Assembly (NCBI RefSeq): GCF_020443565.1
Contig: NZ_JAIZZN010000007.1
Location: 62,001-126,000 of the forward strand
Length of the DNA stretch: 64,000 nucleotides
Source of the DNA: Clostridium sp. CS001
Lineage (GTDB): Bacteria; Bacillota; Clostridia; Clostridiales; Clostridiaceae
Direction: 5' to 3'
Shown here: piece by piece, positions 32,855 through 42,208 of the stretch
Numbering within the stretch: the stretch's first letter is position 1
How the letters are laid out: the number at the start of each line of letters is the position of its first letter
Translations under genes and position numbers: made by a program
Notes under the pieces: model-generated
The model's database searches: none
What the model saw: only the letters and a program-made list of their open reading frames with translations
Told to the model about the DNA's origin: nothing

Positions 32855-34558
32855 TTAATAAAATAAAATAAAATCAGGGATTTTTAACACTTGATTATCT
32901 TTACCCTTAGTGTAACTTTCTTTAAGCTTTTGAGCCTTATCATAATTCTCTAAAATGGTTTTTTTAGTGTAATCATCATGAGAAGCATCTAAGCCTTCAT
33001 AGGCCTTTGATATATTATAAAACCCTTTTTCTAAATTTTGTTCAAAAGTAATGTAATAACAACCAGCATTATTTAAAGTTAAAATATCTTTCTGATCTGC
33101 ACTATAAGCACTTTTAATTTCCACTTTAGCTAGCTCTGGCTTATTTTCTGTCATGTATATAGTAGCCAATGTTCTGTGATACTTAGGATCTAACTCATTT
33201 AGTTTACTACATACCTTTAAAATTTCTATGGCATCCTCTATTTTATTATCAGATAACTTTATTAAAGCCATATTATACTTTATATCTGCATCCTGTGGTT
33301 TGATAACTGCTGCTAAATTAAAGCATTCTAGTGCCTTAGCACTATCATTGGAGGTGTACCAATAATAATTTGCAAAGTTAAGCATTATATTATAATTATA
33401 AGGTTCCTTAATTAATGCAGTTCTAAAATAGGGCTCTGCAGTAAGCTTTTTAGCTTCTTGTTTTAATATTTCTGGCATTAAGAATCCATAATTATCTGGA
33501 TAATCCTTATTAAGTTCTATAGATTTATTGCAATATTCTTTAGCCTTTTCGTAATCTTTCTTGTAAAGATAATACCACCCCGCACTATGATATGCTCTAT
33601 AGTCATCTGGATGCTGCAGGATTACATCTTGGATAAGCTTATCAGACTTTTCAATCTCATTCATATTCTTGTAAACATTAGCACTTATTAGTTTAATTTG
33701 TATAGTCCCTACATCCTTATTAGAAATCTCACTTAATAATTTATTTGCCTCATCTACAGTGTCAGCGCTTAATGAATATATCTTAGCTAACCATATTTTA
33801 TAAACTAAGTCATTAGGGTGTTTTTGTGAAAGAGCCGTTACATTTTGCAAAAGAGCATCTTTATTATATAAGGATATTTGTGCTAACACATCATATACCT
33901 TGTATTCATCCTTATTAAGTTCCCATGCACGTCTTAACTGGCTATACCCTTCTTCCACTTTATCCACAAGCATTAACATTCTAGAATATTCTGCAATATC
34001 ATAGGAAGACTTCTCATCCACAGGATAACTTAGGATAATCTCTTTTGCTTCATTAATCTTGTTATTCCCCATGTAAATTGTAAACATGGTTTTTATAAGT
34101 CCTTTATCTTTAGGATATTTGCTTAATGCAATCTCCCCATCTTTTAAGGCCTCTTCATGTTTTCCATTCATAAACTCTGTAAAGATTATGTAGTTATAGG
34201 TATTTACGTCTATCTTTTCATATTTCTTTGCAATATCAATATATTTTGACGAGCTACTTAAATCTCTCTTAACAGAATAAACCTCAGCTATTTTAACATT
34301 CCATATTGGAGAATCAGAATGCTCCTTTGCAAGTTTACCGTATTTTTCAATAGCCAAATCATATTCCTGTGCAAAGTAATGTTTTTCCGCTTGTATTTCT
34401 AATTCACTCAAATACCTGTTTTTTTGTGTTATAGTTAAAATAACAATACCTATAATTGCAACAAATAATATTCCTAAATATAGTGCTTTTGTTTTACCTT
34501 TTATCTCCCTTGGTTTACTTAATTGTAACACAGACTTTAAGTTGTCTAACTTCAACAT
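32855..34558 (-). CDS. Membrane-anchored TPR-repeat protein
   Basis: This 567-residue protein has one N-terminal membrane helix (ALYLGILFVAIIGIVILTI, about 26-44). About a dozen 34-residue TPR-type helix pairs follow, for example YFAQEYDLAIEKYGKLAKEH, YLYKKDYEKAKEYCNKSIEL and AKALECFNLAAVIKPQDADI. The repeats would face outward or inward depending on anchor topology; the basic N-terminus favours the outside. It is probably a scaffold. The gene lies divergent from the capA-like/murT/gatD genes, so an envelope role is possible. RBS GAGGTG precedes the ATG. Confidence 0.82.
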   Translation of the reverse strand: MLKLDNLKSVLQLSKPREIKGKTKALYLGILFVAIIGIVILTITQKNRYLSELEIQAEKHYFAQEYDLAIEKYGKLAKEHSDSPIWNVKIAEVYSVKRDLSSSSKYIDIAKKYEKIDVNTYNYIIFTEFMNGKHEEALKDGEIALSKYPKDKGLIKTMFTIYMGNNKINEAKEIILSYPVDEKSSYDIAEYSRMLMLVDKVEEGYSQLRRAWELNKDEYKVYDVLAQISLYNKDALLQNVTALSQKHPNDLVYKIWLAKIYSLSADTVDEANKLLSEISNKDVGTIQIKLISANVYKNMNEIEKSDKLIQDVILQHPDDYRAYHSAGWYYLYKKDYEKAKEYCNKSIELNKDYPDNYGFLMPEILKQEAKKLTAEPYFRTALIKEPYNYNIMLNFANYYWYTSNDSAKALECFNLAAVIKPQDADIKYNMALIKLSDNKIEDAIEILKVCSKLNELDPKYHRTLATIYMTENKPELAKVEIKSAYSADQKDILTLNNAGCYYITFEQNLEKGFYNISKAYEGLDASHDDYTKKTILENYDKAQKLKESYTKGKDNQVLKIPDFILFY

Positions 34559-34721
34559 AATATCACCTCTTTATAGTAATATTCTAACAAATACCAAACT
34601 AAAAAGCCACAATAATTATAAGTTATATTATATATTAGACATTTATGCAACTATGATATAAAATTATAATGATTAAACCATATAATTATTAGGTACCGAG
34701 GAGTACCACAGGAGGGTTATT

Positions 34722-35927
34722 TTGAAAAAATCACGAAGGCGTAAATACAATAGAAAAAAAATAATATCAAGGTTATGTTTATTACTATTTTTTTCTATAG
34801 CCTTAATCTTCGTTACCATTAAAACTATTTCCTTTTCTTTGAATAAGTTTAGTGGAAATAAAGCTATTTCTGAACAAGGTCAATCAAAGCCCAATAAAGA
34901 TGATGCTTCTATCACCAATGGTGCATCTAATACTTCAAATGAAGTTATTATCCCTCCTAAAGTAGAGGACAAGAATACAGAGGTCCTGATGTCTGCTGTA
35001 GGCGACTGTACTATTGGAACTGACAATAAATTCAACTATGAAACTAGTCTACCTGCCATGGTAGTAAACCATGATAATGATTTTTCTTACTTGTTTAAAA
35101 ATGTGTCTAGTATTTTTAGCGCCGACGATGTTACCATCGCCAACTTAGAAACAACCTTTACGGATTCTACAGACAAGGCAGATAAGCAATTTAACTTCAA
35201 AGCCTCTAGTGATTATGCTAAAAGTCTACCACTGGGCTCCATTGAAGGAGTTAATCTTTCCAACAACCATATTTACGATTATAATCAAAAGGGATTTCAA
35301 GATACAAAGCTTGCCCTTGAAAAGGAAAAAGTAGCCTACTTTGGAGAAGGTTCAAAATGGATAACCAAAATTAAAGAGCAGCCCTTTGGATTTTTAGGTT
35401 ATAGAGGTTGGTCCTTAGATAAAAGTTTTCTAAATAAATTGAAAGAAGATATTGCAGAATTAAAAAAGACTAATTCAGTTGTAATTATAAACTTTCACTG
35501 GGGAAATGAAAACCAGTACTATCCTATAGATGCACAAAAGGAACTAGCTCATTTTGCCATTGATAATGGAGCAGATATAATTCTTGGACATCACCCTCAT
35601 GTAATTCAGGGGATTGAACAATATAAAAATAGAATTATAGCTTATAGCTTGGGGAATTTCTGCTTTGGAGGTAATTCTAATCCATCGGACAAAACCACCT
35701 TTATTTTTCAAAGTAATTTTAAGTTCGTAAATAATAGTTTAACTTCTATAGGTATCCGCGTTATTCCATGTAGTATATCTTCAGTGGATTATAGAAATGA
35801 TTATTGCCCAACTCCCCTTAAAGGTGATGCTAAGATAAACCTACTGACTAAATTAAATAACCTCTCAGAGCATGCTGGTTTTAAAATAAGCGATGATTTC
35901 TTCTATATAAATATCAATAATAATTAA
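34722..35927 (+). CDS. CapA/PgsA-like metallophosphoesterase-fold protein
   Basis: This 401-residue protein has a basic N-terminus and a single membrane anchor (ISRLCLLLFFSIALIFVTI), then a Ser/Asn-rich linker. The PGA_cap domain begins at about 85: SAVGDCTIG, ANLETTF, NLSNNHIYDY, VIINFHWGNE and LGHHPHVIQG. The domain has the two-metal phosphoesterase motifs, and members take part in poly-gamma-glutamate or related capsule formation. The rest of a pgs operon is absent. It starts at TTG with AGGAGGG 6 nt upstream. It precedes murT by 15 bp, so it may be co-transcribed with it. Confidence 0.85.
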   Translation: MKKSRRRKYNRKKIISRLCLLLFFSIALIFVTIKTISFSLNKFSGNKAISEQGQSKPNKDDASITNGASNTSNEVIIPPKVEDKNTEVLMSAVGDCTIGTDNKFNYETSLPAMVVNHDNDFSYLFKNVSSIFSADDVTIANLETTFTDSTDKADKQFNFKASSDYAKSLPLGSIEGVNLSNNHIYDYNQKGFQDTKLALEKEKVAYFGEGSKWITKIKEQPFGFLGYRGWSLDKSFLNKLKEDIAELKKTNSVVIINFHWGNENQYYPIDAQKELAHFAIDNGADIILGHHPHVIQGIEQYKNRIIAYSLGNFCFGGNSNPSDKTTFIFQSNFKFVNNSLTSIGIRVIPCSISSVDYRNDYCPTPLKGDAKINLLTKLNNLSEHAGFKISDDFFYININNN

Positions 35928-35942
35928 CTACAGTTAAAGGAT

Positions 35943-37301
35943 GTGTTCAAAATTAAAATTCAGTCGTTGCTCAGTATATTAGTTTCAAAATTTATTATGA
36001 AATTATCAAAATTCTTATTTAAAGGTGGCACAAATTTCCCGGGAAAAATTGCCTTAAAACTTGATAAGGATATATTAAAAACCATAGCGGCCAATTATGA
36101 GGTTATACTTATAACCGGTACTAATGGTAAAACCACTACTACAAGCATGATTTATAGTATTATAAAGGAAAGTAATAAGCAAGTTATAACTAACAATACT
36201 GGTGCAAATATGTATACGGGAATAGTAGCCTGTTTTATTTCTAATTATTCTTTTAAAAAATCTAAAGAAGAAAAGATTGCTGTCATAGAAGTCGATGAAG
36301 CCAACGTTAAATTTATAACTGAATATATATCTCCAAGTATAATCACTATTACAAATCTATTCAGAGATCAATTAGACCGCTATGGCGAGGTATACACTAC
36401 TTTAAAAAAGATATTAGAAGGCATAGAAAAGACACCAAACTCCACTCTTATACTTAACGGAGATGAATCTTTATTTGGAAACTTAAATCTTAAAAATCCA
36501 ATAGTATATTATGGTTTTGGTACTAAAATTAATGAAAATAAAACTGTAGATACAAACGCAGATGCTAAATTTTGCACAGTATGCAAGGCACCTTATGAAT
36601 ATAATTTTATTACATATAACCATTTAGGGGATTTCTACTGCTCAAAGTGCAGCTACAAACGCCCTTCTCTTAATTATCATGTAGATGAAATTGTTGATTT
36701 AAATCCTAATGGGTCCACAGTCTACATTAATAATAAGCAATATTATATAAACCAACCTGGAACTTATAATATTTATAATGCCCTATGTGCATACTCTGTA
36801 GCCAAGGAGCTACATGTTCAAGATAATATCATAGAGCACTGTCTTAAAACCGTAGCTAGTAGCTTTGGTAGGCAAGAAACATTAAGTATTGATGGTATGG
36901 AAGTTAAGATAGTATTAGTTAAAAATCCTGCTGGCTATGATGAGGCTGTAAACACCATTAAATTAGACACAAGAAAAATAAACTTATCCCTTCTTTTAAA
37001 TGATAATTATGCTGATGGAAAAGATGTTTCTTGGATTTGGGATGTAAATTTCGAAGCTTTAACTAGCCTTAATATTAACAAAGTTATGATATCTGGCATA
37101 CGGTTATATGATATGGCAATACGACTTAAGGTAGCTGGTTTTGATCCTTCCTCTTTCCTATTATGCGCAGAGGAAGAAGCATTACTAAAAGAAATAAAAG
37201 CTTGTGATGGTGATGTTGTTTATGTTCTGGCTACTTATACCGCAATGATAAACTTACGAAAGTTTTTGCATGCTAAAGGATACATAGATAAAATCTGGTA
37301 G
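35943..37301 (+). CDS. murT: Lipid II isoglutaminyl synthase, MurT subunit
   Basis: This 452-residue Mur-ligase-like protein has the ATP-binding loop ITGTNGKTTTTSM (P-loop 59-66), DQLDRYGE and a four-Cys zinc ribbon (Cys211, Cys214, Cys233, Cys236) inserted in the middle domain, which is diagnostic of MurT. The C-terminal DUF1727 part starts near SLLLNDNYADGKD. With GatD it amidates the alpha-carboxyl of D-Glu in lipid II. The start is uncertain: GTG 35943 has AAAGGAT directly before it, and a later ATG at 35997 has no RBS. gatD follows by about 70 bp. Confidence 0.93.
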   Translation: MFKIKIQSLLSILVSKFIMKLSKFLFKGGTNFPGKIALKLDKDILKTIAANYEVILITGTNGKTTTTSMIYSIIKESNKQVITNNTGANMYTGIVACFISNYSFKKSKEEKIAVIEVDEANVKFITEYISPSIITITNLFRDQLDRYGEVYTTLKKILEGIEKTPNSTLILNGDESLFGNLNLKNPIVYYGFGTKINENKTVDTNADAKFCTVCKAPYEYNFITYNHLGDFYCSKCSYKRPSLNYHVDEIVDLNPNGSTVYINNKQYYINQPGTYNIYNALCAYSVAKELHVQDNIIEHCLKTVASSFGRQETLSIDGMEVKIVLVKNPAGYDEAVNTIKLDTRKINLSLLLNDNYADGKDVSWIWDVNFEALTSLNINKVMISGIRLYDMAIRLKVAGFDPSSFLLCAEEEALLKEIKACDGDVVYVLATYTAMINLRKFLHAKGYIDKIW

Positions 37302-37369
37302 CATATAATAACTCAAATAAAAATTAAGAATATATTAAAACTTAAAATTTTAGTTAGAAGGTGAATTAC

Positions 37370-38107
37370 ATGATGGATAATATGGAAATTAACATTTGTC
37401 ACTTATATCCTGACTTACTTAATGTATACGGGGATGTAGGAAATATTTTAATATTAAAACATAGAGCTGAGAGTAGATGCATCAAAGTAAACATCATTAA
37501 CATATCCATAGGTGATACTTTTAAAGCAGAGTACTATGATATTGTATTTTTCGGTGGAGGACAAGATTATGAGCAGGCAATAGTTTCCCCTGACTTAATA
37601 AATTCAAAGAAATTAGCTATAGATGATTACATACAAAGTGGTAAAGTATTCTTGGCTATTTGCGGTGGATATCAATTGCTTGGGAAATACTATACCACTC
37701 CGGAAGGTGAAAAGCTTCAAGGTCTTGATATTTTAGATATCTACACAGAAGGTGGGGATAAAAGGTTCATAGGCAATACAATTATTCATAATGAAGCCTT
37801 TAATGAAACCTATGTAGGCTTTGAAAACCATTCTGGAAGAACTTATATAAATGGCTTAACACCACTTGGCATTGTTAAATCGGGCTATGGTAATAATGGC
37901 GAAGACGGTTACGAAGGTTGTATTTATAAAAATACTTTTTGTACTTATTTTCATGGCTCCCTTTTGTCAAAAAATCCTGAGTTAGCTGATAGAATACTTA
38001 CACTAGCCTTAAAAAATAAGTATGATGAGGTAGCTTTAACTTCCTTAGATGATAGTTTCGAAATTAAAGCTAAAGAATTTATAATTAGCAGAGAAGCTTC
38101 TAAATAG
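37370..38107 (+). CDS. gatD: Lipid II isoglutaminyl synthase, glutamine amidotransferase subunit GatD
   Basis: This 245-residue class I (CobB/CobQ-like) amidotransferase has nucleophile Cys98 in LAICGGYQLLG, the block FFGGGQDYEQ and FENHSGRTYI, and the late His in TYFHGSLL. It releases ammonia from glutamine and passes it to MurT. AGAAGGTG lies 6 nt before ATG 37370; an earlier in-frame GTG at 37361 lies within that RBS. Peptidoglycan amidation affects cross-linking and lysozyme resistance. The polysaccharide deacetylase read from the other side acts on the envelope too. Confidence 0.93.
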   Translation: MMDNMEINICHLYPDLLNVYGDVGNILILKHRAESRCIKVNIINISIGDTFKAEYYDIVFFGGGQDYEQAIVSPDLINSKKLAIDDYIQSGKVFLAICGGYQLLGKYYTTPEGEKLQGLDILDIYTEGGDKRFIGNTIIHNEAFNETYVGFENHSGRTYINGLTPLGIVKSGYGNNGEDGYEGCIYKNTFCTYFHGSLLSKNPELADRILTLALKNKYDEVALTSLDDSFEIKAKEFIISREASK

Positions 38108-38149
38108 ATGAAACCCTGGAAGGTCAACCTTCTGGGGTTTCATCTATTT
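38102..38149. terminator. Shared terminator between gatD and the deacetylase
   Basis: AAATAGATGAAACCC pairs with GGGTTTCATCTATTT, with an inner GAAGG/CCTTC stem. It overlaps both stops and serves both convergent genes. Confidence 0.8.
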
Positions 38150-38898
38150 AATACCTCCATTCTTGTCATCTTTTCTTTTTCCTCTTGGGTTAAATCATTA
38201 AATGTCCTAAATACATATCCTTGGTTTTTAAAATAACTTATAACTTCTTGAAGTGAATCTACCGTAGTTCTTTTATAATAAGAATCGTGCATTAGAACTA
38301 CCGCCATACTTACTCCTCTAGATTGAGCTATAACATTATCTTTAAGCTTAAAGGCTTGAATATTTTGGCCAAGTGCATCATCTGAAGATACATTCCAATC
38401 CACATAGTTTATGTTTCTCTTTTTAAGTGTGGTTTTAATGTTTTGTAAAGTTTCTGAATTAGAAACTAAATTATCTGAACCCCCAGGCATTCTTATGTAT
38501 GAAAAATTGCTTTTATTTATAATATTTTTAATGACATTGTTACACTTTTCCATATCTTTAAAATAAGCTTCAGTACTTTTATAAATGTCGCTATAATTGT
38601 GAGTATATGTATGGGGTGCTATACACATTCCACTATCATTCACTTTCTTAATAATTTCCGGATACATTTGTGCCCTTTGTCCAATTACAAAGAATGTTGC
38701 CTTAACACCATTATGATTTAAAATATCTATTATGCCTAAAGTATTATTAATAGATGGACCGTCGTCAAATGTTAGAAAAACTTCTTTAGGATAAATTGAT
38801 GTAGCTTTAGAAAAACCCGAACATATAAAACATGTAAAGCATGCAAAACAGGTACTAATCAAAATTATTAGCACATTTCTTTCTCTCCATGGTTTCAT
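38140..38898 (-). CDS. Polysaccharide deacetylase (NodB/CE4)
   Basis: This 252-residue protein has a hydrophobic, Cys-rich N-terminal segment (VLIILISTCFACFTCFICSGF) serving as signal or anchor, then the CE4 domain. It shows EVFLTFDDGPSINNT (catalytic and metal-binding Asp pair), KATFFVIG, IAPHTYTHNYSD (metal His residues), RMPGGSDN and VVLMHDSYYKR (late His). It would remove acetyl groups from peptidoglycan or a related polymer outside the cell. GGAGGG lies upstream of ATG 38898; a reading from 38943 lacks that spacing. Confidence 0.88.
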   Translation of the reverse strand: MKPWRERNVLIILISTCFACFTCFICSGFSKATSIYPKEVFLTFDDGPSINNTLGIIDILNHNGVKATFFVIGQRAQMYPEIIKKVNDSGMCIAPHTYTHNYSDIYKSTEAYFKDMEKCNNVIKNIINKSNFSYIRMPGGSDNLVSNSETLQNIKTTLKKRNINYVDWNVSSDDALGQNIQAFKLKDNVIAQSRGVSMAVVLMHDSYYKRTTVDSLQEVISYFKNQGYVFRTFNDLTQEEKEKMTRMEVLNR

Positions 38899-39021
38899 AA
38901 CCTTCCCTCCTTCCTTGTGTTTATTGTGGTTAATAATTAACATATCATTATGATATGCTAATTTAGGAAAATAATAAGTGGAAACTTATCCCGCTTGTTG
39001 AATGCATCACATGTTTAAAAT

Positions 39022-39068
39022 AAAAAAAGATGTAGATTTAGGTAAATCCCAAATCTACATCTTTTTTT
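39022..39068 (-). terminator. Terminator at the end of the XRE-TPR pair
   Basis: AAAAAAAGATGTAGATTT (39022-39039) pairs perfectly with 39051-39068. The stop of the gene at 39055 lies inside the right arm. Confidence 0.8.
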
Positions 39069-40323
39069 CTAATTGAATAGCAAAGCTAAAATACTTTATA
39101 GAATCAGCTATATGTCCTAGCTTGTGGTACATATTCCCCATTTCTAAATATCTTGAATATATATCTTGCTTAGTTCCAAATTTTAAAAGCGAATCTAAAG
39201 ATAAGTTCATATACATCTCAGCACTAGCTGATTGTCCTTGTTTATCGAGTATAGTAGCTTTATAATAATAGCTTTTTTCAACAAACTGAATGTTATCTAA
39301 ATTTATTGCATAATTTAAAACTTCATCAGAAATAGATTGTGCAAGGCTTAGCATGTCATTTTCAATAAGTTCCTCAATACTATCTAGCATAAAGTTAACT
39401 AGACCTGCCTTGTCTGATCTAGGGTAGCAGTTTAAACCATTATTTATATATTCTACAGCCTTATCTTTCATATTGCAGTCAAACATTGTAGACGCATAAT
39501 TGTAAATAGCCTTTGCTTTACTAGTATCATTATCTTTATATAATTCATATGATTTTTTTTCATATTCTTTAAACTTTCCATTTCCTACCCTTATAGACAA
39601 CACTGCTAACATGTGGTATATCTCAGCGGCTTTAAATTCAGTATCTACGTGTTCTAGCAAATCTAATAATCTAATGCCCACTTCATATGCACGCTCATAG
39701 TTTTTTAGCATAATACTACAGGCAGCTTCATTATAAGTTACTATTATTAGCTTTTTATAATTATTGATTTTGCTCTCATTTAATCCTCTTCTAACATTAC
39801 AATAATAACTTGCTGCTTGCAGATAGTCCTCTTTTATATATAAGTGCCTTGCCATGTCTATATAGTAAGTTAACTTACTATCTTCTAAAGATGTTTTTAA
39901 GTATAAATCATAATATATAGAACTAATTGATTGCACCTTCGGGAAGTCTTTTCTATCTAAATAAAAGTTAAATAGCATATGTGTTAGTTCAATGGCTAAA
40001 TCATAATAATTATACTTCTGGGCAAATTCCAAGTTATAGGATACTTTAACTTCGTAATCGTCATCCTTTACGCCATTGCCATAGTCATTCAAATCCTTAA
40101 TGTTTTCCTCAATTTGTTCTTTTATATTTTCATTCAAATACGCAACATCAACGTCCAACTTTTTACTAATAAGTTCTACTATCCAAGGTTCTGCCATGAC
40201 CTTGTTATTTTCTATACAACTCATTTTAGATACTGATACTCTTCCATCACATATATCCTTTAAGGTATAGCCTTTATATATTCTAGTCCTTTTTATCTTT
40301 TCTCCCGTTGATAATATCTCCAT
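39055..40323 (-). CDS. XRE-HTH/TPR regulator (RRNPP-like), copy 2
   Basis: This 422-residue protein has an N-terminal XRE helix-turn-helix (EILSTGEKIKRTRIYKGY, then VSVSKMSCIENNKV, about 1-62). About 350 residues of TPR-like helix pairs follow (for example YNLEFAQKYNYYDLAIEL, SDKAGLVNFMLDSIEEL). This is the plan and length of peptide-responsive RRNPP regulators such as NprR. I start at the ATG 6 nt after AGGTG, which gives MEIL as in its paralogue. No candidate signal-peptide gene follows, since a terminator comes at once. It lies 67 bp after its paralogue, so they form an operon. Confidence 0.82.
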   Translation of the reverse strand: MEILSTGEKIKRTRIYKGYTLKDICDGRVSVSKMSCIENNKVMAEPWIVELISKKLDVDVAYLNENIKEQIEENIKDLNDYGNGVKDDDYEVKVSYNLEFAQKYNYYDLAIELTHMLFNFYLDRKDFPKVQSISSIYYDLYLKTSLEDSKLTYYIDMARHLYIKEDYLQAASYYCNVRRGLNESKINNYKKLIIVTYNEAACSIMLKNYERAYEVGIRLLDLLEHVDTEFKAAEIYHMLAVLSIRVGNGKFKEYEKKSYELYKDNDTSKAKAIYNYASTMFDCNMKDKAVEYINNGLNCYPRSDKAGLVNFMLDSIEELIENDMLSLAQSISDEVLNYAINLDNIQFVEKSYYYKATILDKQGQSASAEMYMNLSLDSLLKFGTKQDIYSRYLEMGNMYHKLGHIADSIKYFSFAIQLEKKM

Positions 40324-40390
40324 ATTCATCACCTATCCACAGATTAAATAACTATCTTATGCATCTAAACACAAAATAGTTTAACTTAAA

Positions 40391-41689
40391 TTACTTAATT
40401 ATTCCTAATTTATTGAATAATTCTACACCCTCATTTAGGTATTTAGCGGCATCTTTATCTTTACCACCATCCATATAAAACTTTCCAAGCATTATAGATA
40501 TTTCAGCTGCTTCTTTTGTTTGTTCCTGCTCTTTTACAAAATTAAGTGCTTGTAATAAAGTGTTTTCCGCTTCAATGGCATTTCCTTCTAGCAAATCAAC
40601 TCTATATTTTAATAAGTAATACCTACTTAAAGCTTTATAATTACCCTCTTCTACATATCCTAATATATCCTCTAAAGCTTCTTTCGCTTTATCTATTAGC
40701 TTAAGTTTAATATAATTATCACATATATTAGCTAATGTATCTATTAACTTTGAATCATTACTTGTTTGTCTTATTACCTTGGCTTTATTCAAATGTATAA
40801 AGGATTCTTCTATATTTTCAAACTCGTAAAATAACCTACCTAAGTTATTTTCAATCTCAGATATATAATTTAAATTGTCAATTTCATAAAATACTTCTAA
40901 AGTAATTTTTGAATACTTTATAGCGTTTACAATATCACCTTTTTCATTATATTCGTTTGATAATACCATAAGTGAGTTGGCATATTCTTTCTTACTATCT
41001 ATTTGTGCAAACTTTTTTTGTGCTAAATATGAATATTTTATAGCACTTTCTATATCATCTAGCTTAAAATAAGTGTAACCTATGTAGTAAAATATTTCGC
41101 CTAATAGAAAATCATTTGCAACTTCATTGTCCATAAAAACTTTTTCAGCTTGTCCGAAATAACTTGCCGCAGAATGGTACCCCTTCAATTCTAGTGCTAT
41201 TATTCCAAGCTTTAAAAAGGTTCTAATTACTTCTTCATAAGAGTTTGTTTTTATGAAAATAACATTTGAAGAAAGAAAGACTTGTTGAGCTGCAGAAATC
41301 TCTTTCCTCTTTATGTATATTTCACCTCTTAAGTATAGATTTTTGGCTTTTCTATATTCAAGCTTGTACTTTTCACAATAATATAAAGACTTTTCGATAT
41401 TTTGCTCAGCCTGTATTAAATCACCATTTAAAATAAGTGCTTCAGCAATATTTTCATAAAATAAACATATTTTTTCAGCCTGAGATTCCTCTGATTCCAT
41501 TAGATATTCAGAGGACGTATTTAGAGTATTTGCCAAATAATCTAATAAATCCATGCTAGGATTAGATTTACCTGATTCAACTAGACTAATTTGTCCTGGG
41601 GTTATTCTTTCTCCTGCAAGGTCTTTTAACGTCATATTAAATTCTTTTCTTTTTCTCTTTATTTTTTCTCCTAAAGATAATATCTCCAT
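40391..41689 (-). CDS. XRE-HTH/TPR regulator (RRNPP-like), copy 1
   Basis: This 432-residue paralogue of the next gene has the HTH MEILSLGEKIKRKRKEFNM, ITPGQISLVESGKSNPSMDL (about 1-60) with a better-conserved recognition helix, then many TPR units (LKLDDIESAIKYSYLAQKKF, YSKITLEVFYEIDNL, AAKYLNEGVELFNKLGI). HTH plus TPR in one chain suggests that a small ligand or peptide changes DNA binding. RBS GGAAGAG precedes ATG 41689. The two genes are in tandem; one copy may have diverged in DNA target, as the HTH of copy 2 is less typical. Confidence 0.82.
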   Translation of the reverse strand: MEILSLGEKIKRKRKEFNMTLKDLAGERITPGQISLVESGKSNPSMDLLDYLANTLNTSSEYLMESEESQAEKICLFYENIAEALILNGDLIQAEQNIEKSLYYCEKYKLEYRKAKNLYLRGEIYIKRKEISAAQQVFLSSNVIFIKTNSYEEVIRTFLKLGIIALELKGYHSAASYFGQAEKVFMDNEVANDFLLGEIFYYIGYTYFKLDDIESAIKYSYLAQKKFAQIDSKKEYANSLMVLSNEYNEKGDIVNAIKYSKITLEVFYEIDNLNYISEIENNLGRLFYEFENIEESFIHLNKAKVIRQTSNDSKLIDTLANICDNYIKLKLIDKAKEALEDILGYVEEGNYKALSRYYLLKYRVDLLEGNAIEAENTLLQALNFVKEQEQTKEAAEISIMLGKFYMDGGKDKDAAKYLNEGVELFNKLGIIK

Positions 41690-41836
41690 AATCACTCTTC
41701 CTTTACTGCATGGTAGTATATGTAAATTAATGTCAAATAAAAGGACTGTTAGACAATTTTAATTTAATTATAACATAGTTTACCTTTAAACTGCAAAATA
41801 CTTGAATAAAATTTAGAATTTTCAGTAACAATGTTA

Positions 41837-41878
41837 AAAGCCTTTAAACTATATCAACCGATATAGTTTAAAGGCTTT
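41837..41878. terminator. 18-bp hairpin terminator
   Basis: AAAGCCTTTAAACTATAT (41837-41854) pairs perfectly with 41861-41878 around CAACCG. It ends the minus-strand gene at 41946 and could also act on + transcripts. Confidence 0.7.
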
Positions 41879-41945
41879 AATTATACTTTTACAAATTCAA
41901 ATAAATAACAAGTCAAAGACGACACAGCTAATTACTTTCGTGAGA

Positions 41946-42122
41946 CTATAAAATATAATCCTTCATGTTATCATACATATCTCCTGCCATGCTCATTACT
42001 CTTTTACCTGTTTTTTTAACTCTTCTTTTTGTACCTCTATCCATATTTGGCATTAACATTGTAGCTGCCACTACTCCAATTACAGCACCTGCTGCCATCG
42101 GTGATATAAATTTTCTATGCAT
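41946..42122 (-). CDS. Small YtxH-like protein
   Basis: This 58-residue protein begins MHRKFISPMAAGAVIGVVAA, with a Gly/Ala-rich membrane segment. Basic and amphipathic parts follow (DRGTKRRVKKTGKRV, SMAGDMYDNMKDYIL). The plan of one glycine-rich helix followed by a lysine-rich amphipathic tail is that of YtxH-type small proteins. AAAGGATG lies 8 nt before the ATG. It is monocistronic with a good terminator, which supports it as a real gene. Function unknown. Confidence 0.75.
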   Translation of the reverse strand: MHRKFISPMAAGAVIGVVAATMLMPNMDRGTKRRVKKTGKRVMSMAGDMYDNMKDYIL

Positions 42123-42208
42123 AAGTTACACATCCTTTCTTTAATTACTTAGTCCTTATAGGATGTGCAATTTTAAGATAATTAACCTACTTTTTTTAAG
42201 AGTATTGT

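Noticed and set aside
35941-35996. Start of murT at ATG 35941
   Set aside because: That ATG is in another frame and meets a stop after 13 codons; GTG 35943 keeps the murT frame.
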